Shown here: one piece after another, positions 6,975-16,355 of the stretch
How the letters are laid out: each line of letters begins with the position of its first letter
Numbering within the stretch: the first letter of the stretch is position 1
From: a virus
Virus record (IMG/VR): IMGVR_UViG_3300005582_000046
Span: 1 to 34,574 of that record
Length of the DNA stretch: 34,574 nucleotides
Strand: one strand, 5' to 3'
Notes under the pieces: generated by a model
Database searches by the model: none
Seen by the model: the letters and a program-made list of their open reading frames with translations, nothing else
Told to the model about the DNA's origin: nothing
Made by a program: the position numbers and the translations under genes

Positions 6975-9293
6975 ATGGCTCCAAGAATCCCAGATAATCA
7001 AGGTGGTGAAGTTCCACTTGACCGTACAGGCACTCCGTCATCAGGTGCCGCTGGGCGTACTTCTCTTGGTCTAGATGCTCGTGAAGTTGATCGTCTGGTA
7101 TCTGGCATTGAAAAAATTACTAAGGCTGTTGCCACCCTTAAAGACACAGCCACAGGAGCCGTTAAAGCATTAGGTGGCATTGGTAGCAACACCATAGGTG
7201 GTGTCGGTGGTTCAACAGGCTCTAGGGGTTCTGTTGGTTCATCTATGTCATCAGCCATGGGTCTCATGGCAAACCGTGGTGCCTCTCGTGGTGCTGGTGG
7301 TGCCACTGGTGGTGCTCGCCCTGCAAGTGCAGGAGGTAGTACAGGAGGCGGAGGAGGTGGTCTTGGTTCAAGTGTAATGAACTTGATGAATACCGTTGGT
7401 CAACCTACTCAAGACTTTATGAACGCCATGAGTAATCGCATTAGCCGAGGTGCTGATTATTCACTACAAGCAGACCGCATGTCTACCCAATTGCAACAAA
7501 TGTATGGCATGTCTAACAGCCAAGTGCGCAACGACTTGCGTATGCCATTGACTAAACACTACCTTTTGGGTGGTGGCACTGCCATCAATGACTTGCTAGG
7601 TATGCAAGCAAGCACAGGACTATCTGCGGCTAAGAACGCTTCGTCTGTAGAGGCTATGCGTGCTATTTCTGGGTTCTCGTATGGCTCAGGTGACATTACC
7701 AAAATGCTTTCTACAATGGGTTCCCCTGATGTAGCCAATCGTATGTTCATGATGGGTGGCACAGGAATGTACGGGATGGGTGGCAAGCAACGCTCAGGTA
7801 TGCAAAGTATCCAAGACATTGTTCGCCGTACTGGTTTGACTAACCCTGACGCCCTTAAAGGTGCTCTTCAACAAGGTTCCAATACCCGACAGCGTTTAAA
7901 TGCTATGGGTGTGCCACAAGACATGCAAGACATGGTTATTCAATACGCCATGCAAAATGCTTCCTTCCAGAAAAAAACTGGTGGTAAAAGTGTTATGTAC
8001 GATCCCTCAGTTGAAGCAGACCGTAAGACTATGGGTATTGAAGACAACTATGCAGTGTCCCATGAAAAGACTTCGGGAGAACGACTTAAGCGTGAAGAAA
8101 GATTCTATGGTCGTCAAACAGACAACTTTTCACGGTTTGAAAAAAACCTTAGAAATTCTGCACAATTGCTTGGAATGTTTGAAGATGCCTTATCAAGCAT
8201 TATTGGATTAGGTATCTCTGTAAAGGGACACCCAGCCACCAGCGCCGCTATGTACGGTGCAAACTACTATAAAAATGTCCAAATGGCTACTCTTCAGACG
8301 GGGCTTGATTTAGCAGAAGCAGGCGCAGGAGCAATGGGTCCTGGTGGTGACCCTGTAGATGCTAAAAGATCAACAGGAACATCTGCAAATGCTGGCTCTA
8401 CTGGTTCTGAGCAGAATGTCAAATTAAACAAAAGGGACGAAGCAAAACTAGCAACTCTTGACCCTCGGCTGGCTGTGCCATTGCGTAGAATGATGGAAGA
8501 AAATCCAAATCTTCATATTGGTGATGCTCGCCGTTCTACTGCACAACAAGAACGAAGTTTCAAAGATAGGTATCGCCCCACCGACAAACCTGTATCTGAA
8601 AAAGGTGAAACCGACAGAGTGTGGAATGGTGTTGTATGGGAAATGAAACCAGGCGAGAATCGCCCACCGATGGCTCCTCCAGGGCAATCTTTCCACGAAA
8701 GAGGATTAGCGGCTGACTTATCACAAAGTGAAAGCGAATGGCTTAGGGTTAATGCGTCTAGGTTTGGTCTAGAAACAGGTGCTACTACTAAAGGCGCTAA
8801 AAGTGATGAGCCATTCCATATTCAACCAGCAGGAACTTTAGGTTACTCAGGTCCTAACTCGGCAACTAGTTCTAGGACAGCGGCATCTGGGGCAGGTGTA
8901 GCAAAAGCATCAGTGCGTAAATTAAGTTCTGTTGTTTCACCTCTTGCAACAAATAGTTTAACAAGTGCCCCAGCAACCCTTAAAAATGCTGGTTCAATGG
9001 CTAGTGAATTTCTGCGTAGTGGTGGTTGGAAGACTGAAAGTTCTTCTGTTGGATCAACAGATAAAATTGGAACACTAAGCAACTATGGAACTTCTGTTGC
9101 CCAAGGTGGCGATGCTGTAGACCGTGGTAACTACTCTATGGGTGGTTCACAGGGAGCAGGGTCCATTGTTATTTCTCCAAATATCTATCTGAATGGAACA
9201 CAGGACATGACATCTGATTTGCGCCGTATTGCAAAAGAAGTAGGTGCCCTACTTGAGCAAGAAGTTAAATTGAAAATGATGAGGGTTTCATAA
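6975..9293 (+). CDS. Tape measure candidate with embedded M15 (VanY-type) peptidase domain
   Basis: 772 residues in the tape-measure position. The N-terminal 140 residues are Gly/Ser/Ala-rich, with a short heptad-like helix at about 35-65. The middle is helical and Met-rich. A zinc peptidase domain spans about residues 490-625: GDARRS at 516-521, the S-x-H-x(6)-D zinc motif with H574 and D581, and E612-x-x-H615. These match D,D- or L,D-carboxypeptidases of family M15, so the protein could cut peptidoglycan cross-links as the tube enters the cell. The remaining 150 residues are Ser/Ala-rich. It starts just after the chaperone extension with no good ribosome site (only AAAGAAATAATAAATA), so translation may depend on coupling to the frameshifted product. 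It is rather short for a myovirus tape measure; a structural lysin is the alternative. Confidence 0.7.
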   Translation: MAPRIPDNQGGEVPLDRTGTPSSGAAGRTSLGLDAREVDRLVSGIEKITKAVATLKDTATGAVKALGGIGSNTIGGVGGSTGSRGSVGSSMSSAMGLMANRGASRGAGGATGGARPASAGGSTGGGGGGLGSSVMNLMNTVGQPTQDFMNAMSNRISRGADYSLQADRMSTQLQQMYGMSNSQVRNDLRMPLTKHYLLGGGTAINDLLGMQASTGLSAAKNASSVEAMRAISGFSYGSGDITKMLSTMGSPDVANRMFMMGGTGMYGMGGKQRSGMQSIQDIVRRTGLTNPDALKGALQQGSNTRQRLNAMGVPQDMQDMVIQYAMQNASFQKKTGGKSVMYDPSVEADRKTMGIEDNYAVSHEKTSGERLKREERFYGRQTDNFSRFEKNLRNSAQLLGMFEDALSSIIGLGISVKGHPATSAAMYGANYYKNVQMATLQTGLDLAEAGAGAMGPGGDPVDAKRSTGTSANAGSTGSEQNVKLNKRDEAKLATLDPRLAVPLRRMMEENPNLHIGDARRSTAQQERSFKDRYRPTDKPVSEKGETDRVWNGVVWEMKPGENRPPMAPPGQSFHERGLAADLSQSESEWLRVNASRFGLETGATTKGAKSDEPFHIQPAGTLGYSGPNSATSSRTAASGAGVAKASVRKLSSVVSPLATNSLTSAPATLKNAGSMASEFLRSGGWKTESSSVGSTDKIGTLSNYGTSVAQGGDAVDRGNYSMGGSQGAGSIVISPNIYLNGTQDMTSDLRRIAKEVGALLEQEVKLKMMRVS

Positions 9294-10885
9294 TGGGTGT
9301 ATCTCGTGATCCTTTCCTTACTCCAGCCGAGGCAGCACGCATTCTTGCGGAAGGAAAAAATAAAACAAAAGCCAGCCAAAGTAATTACGCATTTAATAAC
9401 TTTGCAACAAATCAATTCTTTGGAATTATTGATAATGAACCATTTTATCTAAATCGTAACGATGTAGATAACCCTGCGTTTGCTTGGCCTTCAAAACAAT
9501 ACACAGATATTGCTGGAACAAGCCACCAAGTTCAGCGTGGTTACATGCGTAGTTTAATTACTGACCCTAATGTAGACATTAACGCAAAGAACCGTAGGTT
9601 GTTTTTTCAATTTAACCCTACTGTGCTTGTTCGTTCTGTACAACAAACTCCAGGAGCAATGCTTCCTTTATTGCAAAGCCCTGAGCAGTTAGCACAACCA
9701 GTTCCAGGTACTGCAACATTTGGTTTTGAATTAATGTTTAACAGGGAACATGAAGTAAACACTGGTGACGATCCTTTGTTTACAGAATCCCTTGATTTAC
9801 CAAATGACCAAAAAGGGTTTGTGTCTCAAGTTGGTGTGTTGGCTGACATCATGGTATTAGACCTTATTACAGGTCAAGGTATCTCTCAAGATTTGTTGGA
9901 CACTTTAGCCAAGCGTCAATCTAACTTTATTACCCAACAAATGGCTGCTGAAGATGCGGCTCTTTCTGACGCAGAAGAAAGAGGGGACAAAGAAGCCAGC
10001 AAAACATATGTGCCTACATACCAAGACACTGATGCTGACCAAAACACCCTTAGAACTGCCTTTGAAAAACAAATAGGAAACTCTGCGTTTCTTAACCCAA
10101 CACCATTCCGAGTAATGTTTTCTTCATTATTTATGGTTGAAGGTATTGCAACAAGTGTTGATGTAAAGTTTACAAAATTTAGTCAAAAAATGGTTCCAGT
10201 ACAATGCACCGTTACTATTAACATGTATGCGTTGTACATTGGTTTTGCAAGAAAAAATACATTTTTGTATGACAATCTTGTCCAAGGTTCTATTGATACT
10301 CAAGAACAACAGACAAAAGATGAAGAAGTCAGTAAAAAATTAGAGGCTGGATTAAAATATGTAGATTTTGTATCTACATCATTTGATGATGATTTCTATG
10401 GAAACGGGACAGGGTTTAAAGTTCGTGTTGATGCAACACGGACATCTACTTTTGCAAAACAAATAGAAAAGAAACAAATTAAAGATGTAATTGTTCGTGT
10501 AAAAATGGATTATGTTTTTACTTTAACTAATACTGGATTAGTTGACCCTACATTTGTGTCAACTAATAATGTTTACCTAACCTATAACAACAGTGTTGAT
10601 ATTCCATTAGAGAAGATTACTGATCCAAACAATGATGGTTTGCGTTGCGCAGACCTTGAAAACCTTCTTATTACTGAAAGTAAGAAGCCAAGTGGAGAAA
10701 AAAGACAATATCTAAGTTATAGGTATGTTGTTGAAATTGCAGGAAAAGGAGACACTGGTGTCATGGTAGAGTCTCCATCAAAATTAACTAGTCAAACAAA
10801 AAGGTTTGCGCATGTGCTGAATATCTTAGGTCCAGAAAAGTATGACAGTCTTATTGCTGATAACCCTAAAAAAAATAAAGATTAA
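9293..10885 (+). CDS. Baseplate/tail protein with CIS-tube-like domain
   Basis: 530 residues, sharing one base with the tape-measure stop. Around residues 103-140 lies RRLFFQFNPTVL, then Pro-Gly and a FGFELMFNRE strand. This is the pattern of the contractile-injection-system tube/baseplate proteins that precede a LysM protein in phages and extracellular injection systems. The middle (residues about 200-260) is acidic and helical; the C-terminal part is Lys/Asp-rich with beta strands. The role is probably to connect tube and baseplate hub. The next gene is a LysM protein five bases away, which supports this reading. Confidence 0.6.
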   Translation: MGVSRDPFLTPAEAARILAEGKNKTKASQSNYAFNNFATNQFFGIIDNEPFYLNRNDVDNPAFAWPSKQYTDIAGTSHQVQRGYMRSLITDPNVDINAKNRRLFFQFNPTVLVRSVQQTPGAMLPLLQSPEQLAQPVPGTATFGFELMFNREHEVNTGDDPLFTESLDLPNDQKGFVSQVGVLADIMVLDLITGQGISQDLLDTLAKRQSNFITQQMAAEDAALSDAEERGDKEASKTYVPTYQDTDADQNTLRTAFEKQIGNSAFLNPTPFRVMFSSLFMVEGIATSVDVKFTKFSQKMVPVQCTVTINMYALYIGFARKNTFLYDNLVQGSIDTQEQQTKDEEVSKKLEAGLKYVDFVSTSFDDDFYGNGTGFKVRVDATRTSTFAKQIEKKQIKDVIVRVKMDYVFTLTNTGLVDPTFVSTNNVYLTYNNSVDIPLEKITDPNNDGLRCADLENLLITESKKPSGEKRQYLSYRYVVEIAGKGDTGVMVESPSKLTSQTKRFAHVLNILGPEKYDSLIADNPKKNKD

Positions 10886-10890
10886 ATATA

Positions 10891-11145
10891 ATGATTCAAA
10901 TACTTTCTAGATACACAATTACTTCAGAAGAACGCAACGGCAATGTTGCCATTATTGCTGTACGCAAATCTGCACCAACTACTAGTTATAGTAGTCATCG
11001 TGCTCGTAACGGAGACACCTTTGAAAACCTTGCGGCTCGCTACCTTGGCTCTTCTTTGTTCTATTGGAAGATTGCAGACCTAAACCCACAGGTGCCTTTT
11101 CCAGACTATATTCCAGCAGGAACAAACATCCGTATTCCTAGATGA
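10891..11145 (+). CDS. LysM-domain baseplate protein (gp53/Afp7-like)
   Basis: 84 residues. Residues about 33-83 form one LysM repeat: NGDTFENLAARYLGS, then a Trp and an IADLNP segment, and a final PAGTNIRIPR. In contractile tails a short LysM protein joins hub and wedge, and in other settings LysM binds N-acetylglucosamine polymers. The order CIS-tube-like, LysM, hub is the same as in T4-like phages and in extracellular injection systems. The stop overlaps the next start (ATGA at 11142-11145). The domain call is firm, and the baseplate role follows from context. Confidence 0.85.
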   Translation: MIQILSRYTITSEERNGNVAIIAVRKSAPTTSYSSHRARNGDTFENLAARYLGSSLFYWKIADLNPQVPFPDYIPAGTNIRIPR

Positions 11146-12302
11146 TTACTACAGGTGCGTCTTCTCTTGATATTCGTTTTGAGGTTGTAGTCAATGGTAT
11201 GTACCTTGATTACGCCTCAGTCAAGCGTGTCAATATTGAGTTACAGGAAAATATGCACAACCTTGCTGTGTTAGAGGTTGGTGGTATTCCACCACACAAT
11301 TTAACTGATTTTATTGACTTGCCTATTTCTATTAAAGTTAGTATTGGGCAGATTCGTATGTATGGTTTTGTTGGGTACATCACATACTTAGAGCCAGAGT
11401 CCATCAATAAGAATGGTCTTATTGATAAAAGCCCTTTCCAACTTACTCGTATTCATTGTCTTGGTGCTTCTTACCCAATGCGTAGTCGGAAAACAAAAGT
11501 ATGGAACAACCGTACTCTTTCACAAATTGCAACTGAGATTGCAAAAGACTATTCATTAACAGTGTCTGTACCAAATGATCCATATGTATTCCCACGATTA
11601 GTGCAATCAGGTAAATCAGACTGGGAACTTCTTACAAGTGCCGCTAATTACCTTGGATACCAAGTCCTTGTGCGTGGTGTACACATAGATATTTGGGACC
11701 CTTTTGCTGTATTTAGTCGCAGTGGTTCAGTACCTTTATATGCAATGTCTGGAAACAAGGGTAGGCTAAATGCTTCACCTGGGCAAGTTATCAAGTTTCA
11801 TGGTGTTATTGGAGCCGTAACACCTTTATCTGCACGCACAAATGAAACAGTTCATTCATTAGTAGGAAACCAGATTGTAACAACAAGCCTAAGCACATCT
11901 ACTGGGTATGGTGAAACTGTGGAATCTATATTCCAAGACGAAGTTAGTGCAAACGCTCAATCAGTTGAAATGGCCAATGCTTTATTACAGGGCCGAAGTC
12001 GTAACAAACTTCCTTACATTGCACATGTAGATGTTGTGGGTGATCCCGTTATCCAACCTGGAATGGCAGTTAAAATTGACAGATACGACTCAGGGTTAGA
12101 CGGATTATGGATTGTGCAGGCAGTACGACATGAGGTTTCTCGTGGAATGGCAATGTCATATTTAACTTTGGCAAAAGACTCTAATGACATTGACTCAATC
12201 AACAGCACAGTAAAGTCTGCACTTATGCCTGAGTTAACCGAGCCAGTTCTCAAGAATAACCGTTGGGTGACAGGAACGGAAATGATCCATGTATACGCAT
12301 AA
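11142..12302 (+). CDS. Baseplate hub protein (gpD/gp27/VgrG-N-like)
   Basis: 386 residues with the late-control-D-like pattern: an N-terminal beta-rich domain (VEVNGxxLD-like start), a middle segment with tube-like strands, and the marker VQSGKSDWELLTSAANYLGY near residues 155-175, which matches the Gln/Gly-x-Ser-Asp-Trp-x-x-Leu motif of gpD and VgrG proteins. The hub caps the tube and carries the spike. The C-terminal 100 residues have an oligonucleotide-binding-fold-like VGDPVIQPGMAVKI segment, typical of the hub end that holds the spike. No separate spike or PAAR tip gene is seen nearby. The start overlaps the LysM gene by four bases. Confidence 0.82.
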   Translation: MITTGASSLDIRFEVVVNGMYLDYASVKRVNIELQENMHNLAVLEVGGIPPHNLTDFIDLPISIKVSIGQIRMYGFVGYITYLEPESINKNGLIDKSPFQLTRIHCLGASYPMRSRKTKVWNNRTLSQIATEIAKDYSLTVSVPNDPYVFPRLVQSGKSDWELLTSAANYLGYQVLVRGVHIDIWDPFAVFSRSGSVPLYAMSGNKGRLNASPGQVIKFHGVIGAVTPLSARTNETVHSLVGNQIVTTSLSTSTGYGETVESIFQDEVSANAQSVEMANALLQGRSRNKLPYIAHVDVVGDPVIQPGMAVKIDRYDSGLDGLWIVQAVRHEVSRGMAMSYLTLAKDSNDIDSINSTVKSALMPELTEPVLKNNRWVTGTEMIHVYA

Positions 12303-12314
12303 AGGAATTATCTA

Positions 12315-12725
12315 ATGAAATCTATTTCTATACCCTTCCGATTTGAAAATGGAAAAGTAGCCGATACCACGGATATTGGCACTATTGCCCGTCAGCGCAT
12401 TGGGGATGTCTTGGCTACCAGAGGGTACGAGCGAGTTATGCAACCTGGCTATGGGGCTGGTATCAGTGACCTCCTGTTTGAACCCCTTGACCCCCTTGTT
12501 TTTGCTGACTACAAAATAGACGCACTAAGTGCCATTAATGAAAATGTCAGTGTTGCCACCATCAACGATATTCGTGTTAAAGAGGGGGATTCTGTGCAGT
12601 ACAATGATGAGGGGCAATCCACATTAAAGGTTTCTGTTGTGTATTCTGTCCCAAACTTAGGGACGGCTACTTATACAGTAACTGTTAACACAAATAAGAT
12701 CTTGACAGAGGAAAGCGCTTTTTAA
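12315..12725 (+). CDS. Baseplate wedge protein, gp25-like
   Basis: 136 residues with the gp25/W lysozyme-like family signature: an N-terminal SIPFRFENG, the IARQRIGDVLATRGYERVM helix, GYGAGISDLLFEPLD and a C-terminal beta hairpin. The canonical motif (Arg-x(4)-Met-x-x-x-Gly-x(4)-Leu-Leu-Phe) is intact. In T4, gp25 sits in the inner wedge and primes sheath polymerisation. AAGGA lies just before the ATG, which overlaps nothing. It precedes the gp6-like gene by two bases, as in most myoviruses. Confidence 0.9.
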   Translation: MKSISIPFRFENGKVADTTDIGTIARQRIGDVLATRGYERVMQPGYGAGISDLLFEPLDPLVFADYKIDALSAINENVSVATINDIRVKEGDSVQYNDEGQSTLKVSVVYSVPNLGTATYTVTVNTNKILTEESAF

Positions 12726-12727
12726 TT

Positions 12728-14299
12728 ATGGCTACATTTGACTACACCAGCAGAGACTATCTGTCCATCCGACAGGACTTACTTAACCGTGCATCTAAGA
12801 CCATCCCAGAATGGAACGGTACAGACACCTCAGAGTTTGCCAACATGTTTGTTGACCTGTGGGCGTACATGGGTGATGTTTTACACTTCTATGTAGACCG
12901 TGCTGCTAGTGAAACATTTTTAGACACAGCCACCCAACGCTCCTCTGTTTTGGCTATTGCTAACCTTCTGGACTACATCCCAGCATCTCCTCGTGCGGCT
13001 CGTGGTCTTGTCACTGTACAACTAAACTCTTTGCCTTCTGGTGCAACAGACTATGTGGTTCCTCAATACACCACATTTAAAGGTTATGACACCGACAATA
13101 CTTCCTACGATTTTTATCTTCTAAATGATTCGCCTGCACTTGACTTGACTACAACAACCCAATCAACAGGTACGGTTGTTCAAGGAACCCTAGTGTTTGA
13201 TGAAGTAGTTGGAACAAGCGCAGGATTTACAAATCAAAACTTTACATTACTTAAATCAAATGTAGACATTGACAGTATTACAGTCCTTGTCTATGAAGGA
13301 CCACTAAGTAGTGGTGTTCCTACATCAGTTGAATACCAGTATGTTGCTCAATTGTCTACTACAACTTATACAGACAAAGTATTTACTGCTCGTACAACAT
13401 CTGATGGTTATACACAACTTATCTTTGGTAATGGTTTTAACGGAACTGTTCCCACAACCAACGCAAGCATTACAGCATCGTATCGCACCACTGTTGGTTC
13501 AATTGGAAACATTCCTGCTAATGGAGTCAAGTTAGTTGCCTCATCACCACAATCAACCTACATTAGTGTTGTTTCATCAGGAACTATGAGTGGTGGAGCA
13601 AATGCTGAGTCTATTGACTCCATTAAGAGCAATGTGGCTCGTCTGTACCGTACACAAGATAGGGCAGTATCTCTTCAGGACTATAAAGACCTTACTCTTC
13701 AAATTCCTGGAGTCAGCAAGGCTACTGCTACATACAGTGACCCTACTGTAACTCTGTATCCTGTTCCATTCCAAAGCAGTTATCCACCAGTACCCATCAC
13801 CTCTGGAACACAAAAAGTAGTTATTGAAATACCTACTCCAATGGTTGAGTCTATTGAAAGTTACTTTACTACACGATCAATGTTAGGTGTAACAGCAAGT
13901 GTTGTTAACCCTGCCAACCATGGATCTATTGATAAGTACATTGAGTGCACACCTGTTTATGTGGGTATTCAAGTATATGTAAAAGAAAATTATGTACAAA
14001 GTTGGGTAAAAACACAAGTAGATACTGCTATTCGTTCTTTACTATCATTTGATAAAGTTTCGTTTGGACAAGTTTTTACTGTGGGTGAAGTATACCGAGC
14101 CGCACTTTCGGTAGAAGGTGTTGACTATGTCATCTTGACAAACTTGAGCACTACCTATGACTCAACGCCAGCAACAGTAAGCACTGTAGCCAATGTGTCT
14201 ATAGCCGCAACAAAGTTGCCTTGCTTTACCGACCTTATGACATCTGCACCAGTGGCAGTAAACTTTGACATGGTCGGTGGATTGACTGGTAGCAACTAA
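12728..14299 (+). CDS. Baseplate wedge protein, gp6/gpJ-like
   Basis: 523 residues. The N-terminal part matches the gp6/gpJ family: DYTSRDYLSIRQDLLNRA, then the FANMFVDLWAYMGDVLHFYV helix with a VDR and the ETFLDTATQRSSVLAIANLL segment. The middle has beta repeats typical of the gpJ dimer interface and the GGANAESIDSIKSNVARLYR marker. In T4, gp6 forms the ring that joins wedges around the hub. It shares one base with the next gene. A well-supported call. Confidence 0.9.
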   Translation: MATFDYTSRDYLSIRQDLLNRASKTIPEWNGTDTSEFANMFVDLWAYMGDVLHFYVDRAASETFLDTATQRSSVLAIANLLDYIPASPRAARGLVTVQLNSLPSGATDYVVPQYTTFKGYDTDNTSYDFYLLNDSPALDLTTTTQSTGTVVQGTLVFDEVVGTSAGFTNQNFTLLKSNVDIDSITVLVYEGPLSSGVPTSVEYQYVAQLSTTTYTDKVFTARTTSDGYTQLIFGNGFNGTVPTTNASITASYRTTVGSIGNIPANGVKLVASSPQSTYISVVSSGTMSGGANAESIDSIKSNVARLYRTQDRAVSLQDYKDLTLQIPGVSKATATYSDPTVTLYPVPFQSSYPPVPITSGTQKVVIEIPTPMVESIESYFTTRSMLGVTASVVNPANHGSIDKYIECTPVYVGIQVYVKENYVQSWVKTQVDTAIRSLLSFDKVSFGQVFTVGEVYRAALSVEGVDYVILTNLSTTYDSTPATVSTVANVSIAATKLPCFTDLMTSAPVAVNFDMVGGLTGSN

Positions 14300-16092
14300 T
14301 GGCTTTAGTTTCATTTACAGTTCGTAATACTGTTGCTAATGGTGGATCTGCTCTTAGGCGTACCAATGTCACACAAGATGCGTCCACACCTGCGGGTTCT
14401 GGAACAGTAGTTTATGACAGTGCTCTTCGTGCTGATGGGTACTTTCCTGCCCTACCACAGTCCTACCTTCAATCTACTTTTTCTGCAAATATTTATGTTC
14501 GTGGGGAAATTGAACTGGAATGGAAACTAGAAACTGCTTTAGTAAGTAGTCCAGCAACAACAGATTTTGAACCTGTTGAATTACTAATCCGTGCTTCTGA
14601 AGATGGTGAGCCTGTTACCCCAGCAGATGGTTTTGAAGTAGTTCGGTTGACTGCTGATTCCGACCCTTACTTTGAGGCATACACAGACATGGCTAGTGTG
14701 TCTCGCCCGTACATTGCAGAAGGTAAATGGGCTTACTATTCACTATTTGTAAAGTATGAAAACAACACGGGCACTGCTTACTACGAAAAATTAGTAGACA
14801 TCTCAGTACAGACTCCTATTGACTTTGGGTCAACTGATGAGTTATGGAAGCATGTTCCAGAATATTACCGACAAACAGATGAAGAGTACACACTTGGTAC
14901 AACTGAGTACCCATATGACAACGGTCCTTTATACCGTTTCATAGAATTGTTTGGTTGGGAACTTGACAAAATACGCACAACTATCTATGACACAATGCGT
15001 ATCAATGACCCAGAGATTGTACATAGTTCGGCAATTGATGCATTGGCTAAACAGACTGGTGTTGAGTTTAGTAAGTCTGCTTTAGGTACTGCCAAACTTC
15101 GTGCCATTCTTAACAACATTGGTTATTTGCGCCGTACTAAAGGAACAATTAATAGTATTGAATCGTATATTTCTGCTATGTCTGGTTGTGGTGTAACCAC
15201 TAATACTGCTGTATCTCCAATAGAGTTCAATGTCCACCCAATGCGTGTCAACTTGGTTAGTGATCCCTTCTTTGCACAGGGTGCTACAAATACAGATACC
15301 ACAGGACCTATTCGGCGTAAGTTTTCTGCTCTTAATGAGTCTGGTCGTCAATATGGGTGGGGCGTATTTTCTAGCCAACCTGTAGGTATTGCAACAGGAA
15401 ACATTATTAATGTAACAAGTGGTGTAGTTACTATTACATTAGCGGCTGGTAGTGGTACAAGTAATATCTACATTTACAGTCGTGGTGCATTTACATACAA
15501 TAATAATTTAACTTATTACGCTTCTGCTCAATCTTCACATGACTTTGTTCCTCGGTTTATTACAGCGTCTAATATGCTTTCAATTTTAGAAACAGCATCT
15601 GACAGTAGTACCACTGATTTTTCAGCATTTGATGATTGGAATAATGCAGTCTCTGCAAGCACATTCCCTAAATTCATTAACCCAAACAACGCCACACGAA
15701 AGATAGTGGGAAGCATTCCTAAAACCACTTCTGTTTCTCCTACTTCAGTTGTAGGGGTATTTAAATTGTCTGTTGCACACCCTGCATCTGGTACTACTAC
15801 CATTACTTTTTCAGAACCACTATTTGAATATAAAAACTCTAGTGGTGTGTTCTTTACTGGTAGTGAACCTATGGGTGGATTTATTCCAACGGCAGGATCA
15901 TCTGGTGATGGACTTTATGACTATCACTGGGGCGCAAACGCAGTAAGTTCTTCTGACACAAACTTTTCGTATTACACACTTGATTACCACCGCACTCAAG
16001 TAATTACAGACAATATTGTTAAAAATTATGTTGCACCAGTTACTTTGGTGTATGGTGTGGACTACGAAATCAATTGGGAAGTCCTTGAGTGA
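14299..16092 (+). CDS. Baseplate wedge protein with gpI/gp7-like domain
   Basis: 597 residues. The N-terminal 180 are beta-rich. Residues about 185-310 carry a tail protein I-like segment: LWKHVPEYYRQTDEE, FIELFGWELDKIRTTI and LRAILNNIGYLRRTKGTINS, typical of the helical wedge protein that links baseplate to fibres. The C-terminal half is Ser/Thr-rich beta structure, perhaps a carbohydrate-binding-like sandwich or a fibre-anchoring domain. Order gp25, gpJ, gpI is standard. The start shares one base with the gpJ stop, and its own stop overlaps the next gene (GTGA at 16089-16092). Confidence 0.8.
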   Translation: MALVSFTVRNTVANGGSALRRTNVTQDASTPAGSGTVVYDSALRADGYFPALPQSYLQSTFSANIYVRGEIELEWKLETALVSSPATTDFEPVELLIRASEDGEPVTPADGFEVVRLTADSDPYFEAYTDMASVSRPYIAEGKWAYYSLFVKYENNTGTAYYEKLVDISVQTPIDFGSTDELWKHVPEYYRQTDEEYTLGTTEYPYDNGPLYRFIELFGWELDKIRTTIYDTMRINDPEIVHSSAIDALAKQTGVEFSKSALGTAKLRAILNNIGYLRRTKGTINSIESYISAMSGCGVTTNTAVSPIEFNVHPMRVNLVSDPFFAQGATNTDTTGPIRRKFSALNESGRQYGWGVFSSQPVGIATGNIINVTSGVVTITLAAGSGTSNIYIYSRGAFTYNNNLTYYASAQSSHDFVPRFITASNMLSILETASDSSTTDFSAFDDWNNAVSASTFPKFINPNNATRKIVGSIPKTTSVSPTSVVGVFKLSVAHPASGTTTITFSEPLFEYKNSSGVFFTGSEPMGGFIPTAGSSGDGLYDYHWGANAVSSSDTNFSYYTLDYHRTQVITDNIVKNYVAPVTLVYGVDYEINWEVLE

Positions 16093-16343
16093 ATTATCTG
16101 ATAAGTGCACTAGCCGTATACAAAGTGATGCAGTTTTTAAACATCATGACCCCAAAGGAAGCGATGCCTTGGGTTAAGGTTCTTGTAGGAATACTGTTAG
16201 GTTACAGTGTGTCCTTTGTCACAAATTTGCCTGATAAGTGGGTATCTGGATTAGTGGTTGCTACACTCGCTAGTGCCTGCCACGGTGTCCTACGAATTAT
16301 TACACTTCATGGAGATTTAGCGGCTCGCAAAACACTTAAATAA
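16089..16343 (+). CDS. Small two-helix membrane protein, holin candidate
   Basis: 84 residues, GTG start overlapping the wedge stop (GTGA). Two hydrophobic segments, about residues 28-46 and 52-71, are separated by a short polar turn. The N-terminus is also partly hydrophobic (MNYLISALAVYKVM). The C-terminus is basic. The size and hairpin topology resemble class II holins, and the place at the end of the tail block is suitable. No endolysin gene is adjacent, so the lysis role is only a suggestion. A second two-helix membrane protein lies in the leftward cassette. Confidence 0.6.
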   Translation: MNYLISALAVYKVMQFLNIMTPKEAMPWVKVLVGILLGYSVSFVTNLPDKWVSGLVVATLASACHGVLRIITLHGDLAARKTLK

Positions 16344-16355
16344 CAGGAGCAACAC

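Noticed and set aside
3792-16092. The tail block as an extracellular injection system rather than a phage
   Set aside because: A tape measure, tail completion genes, S74 fibre and a full DNA replication block in the same fragment point to a phage.
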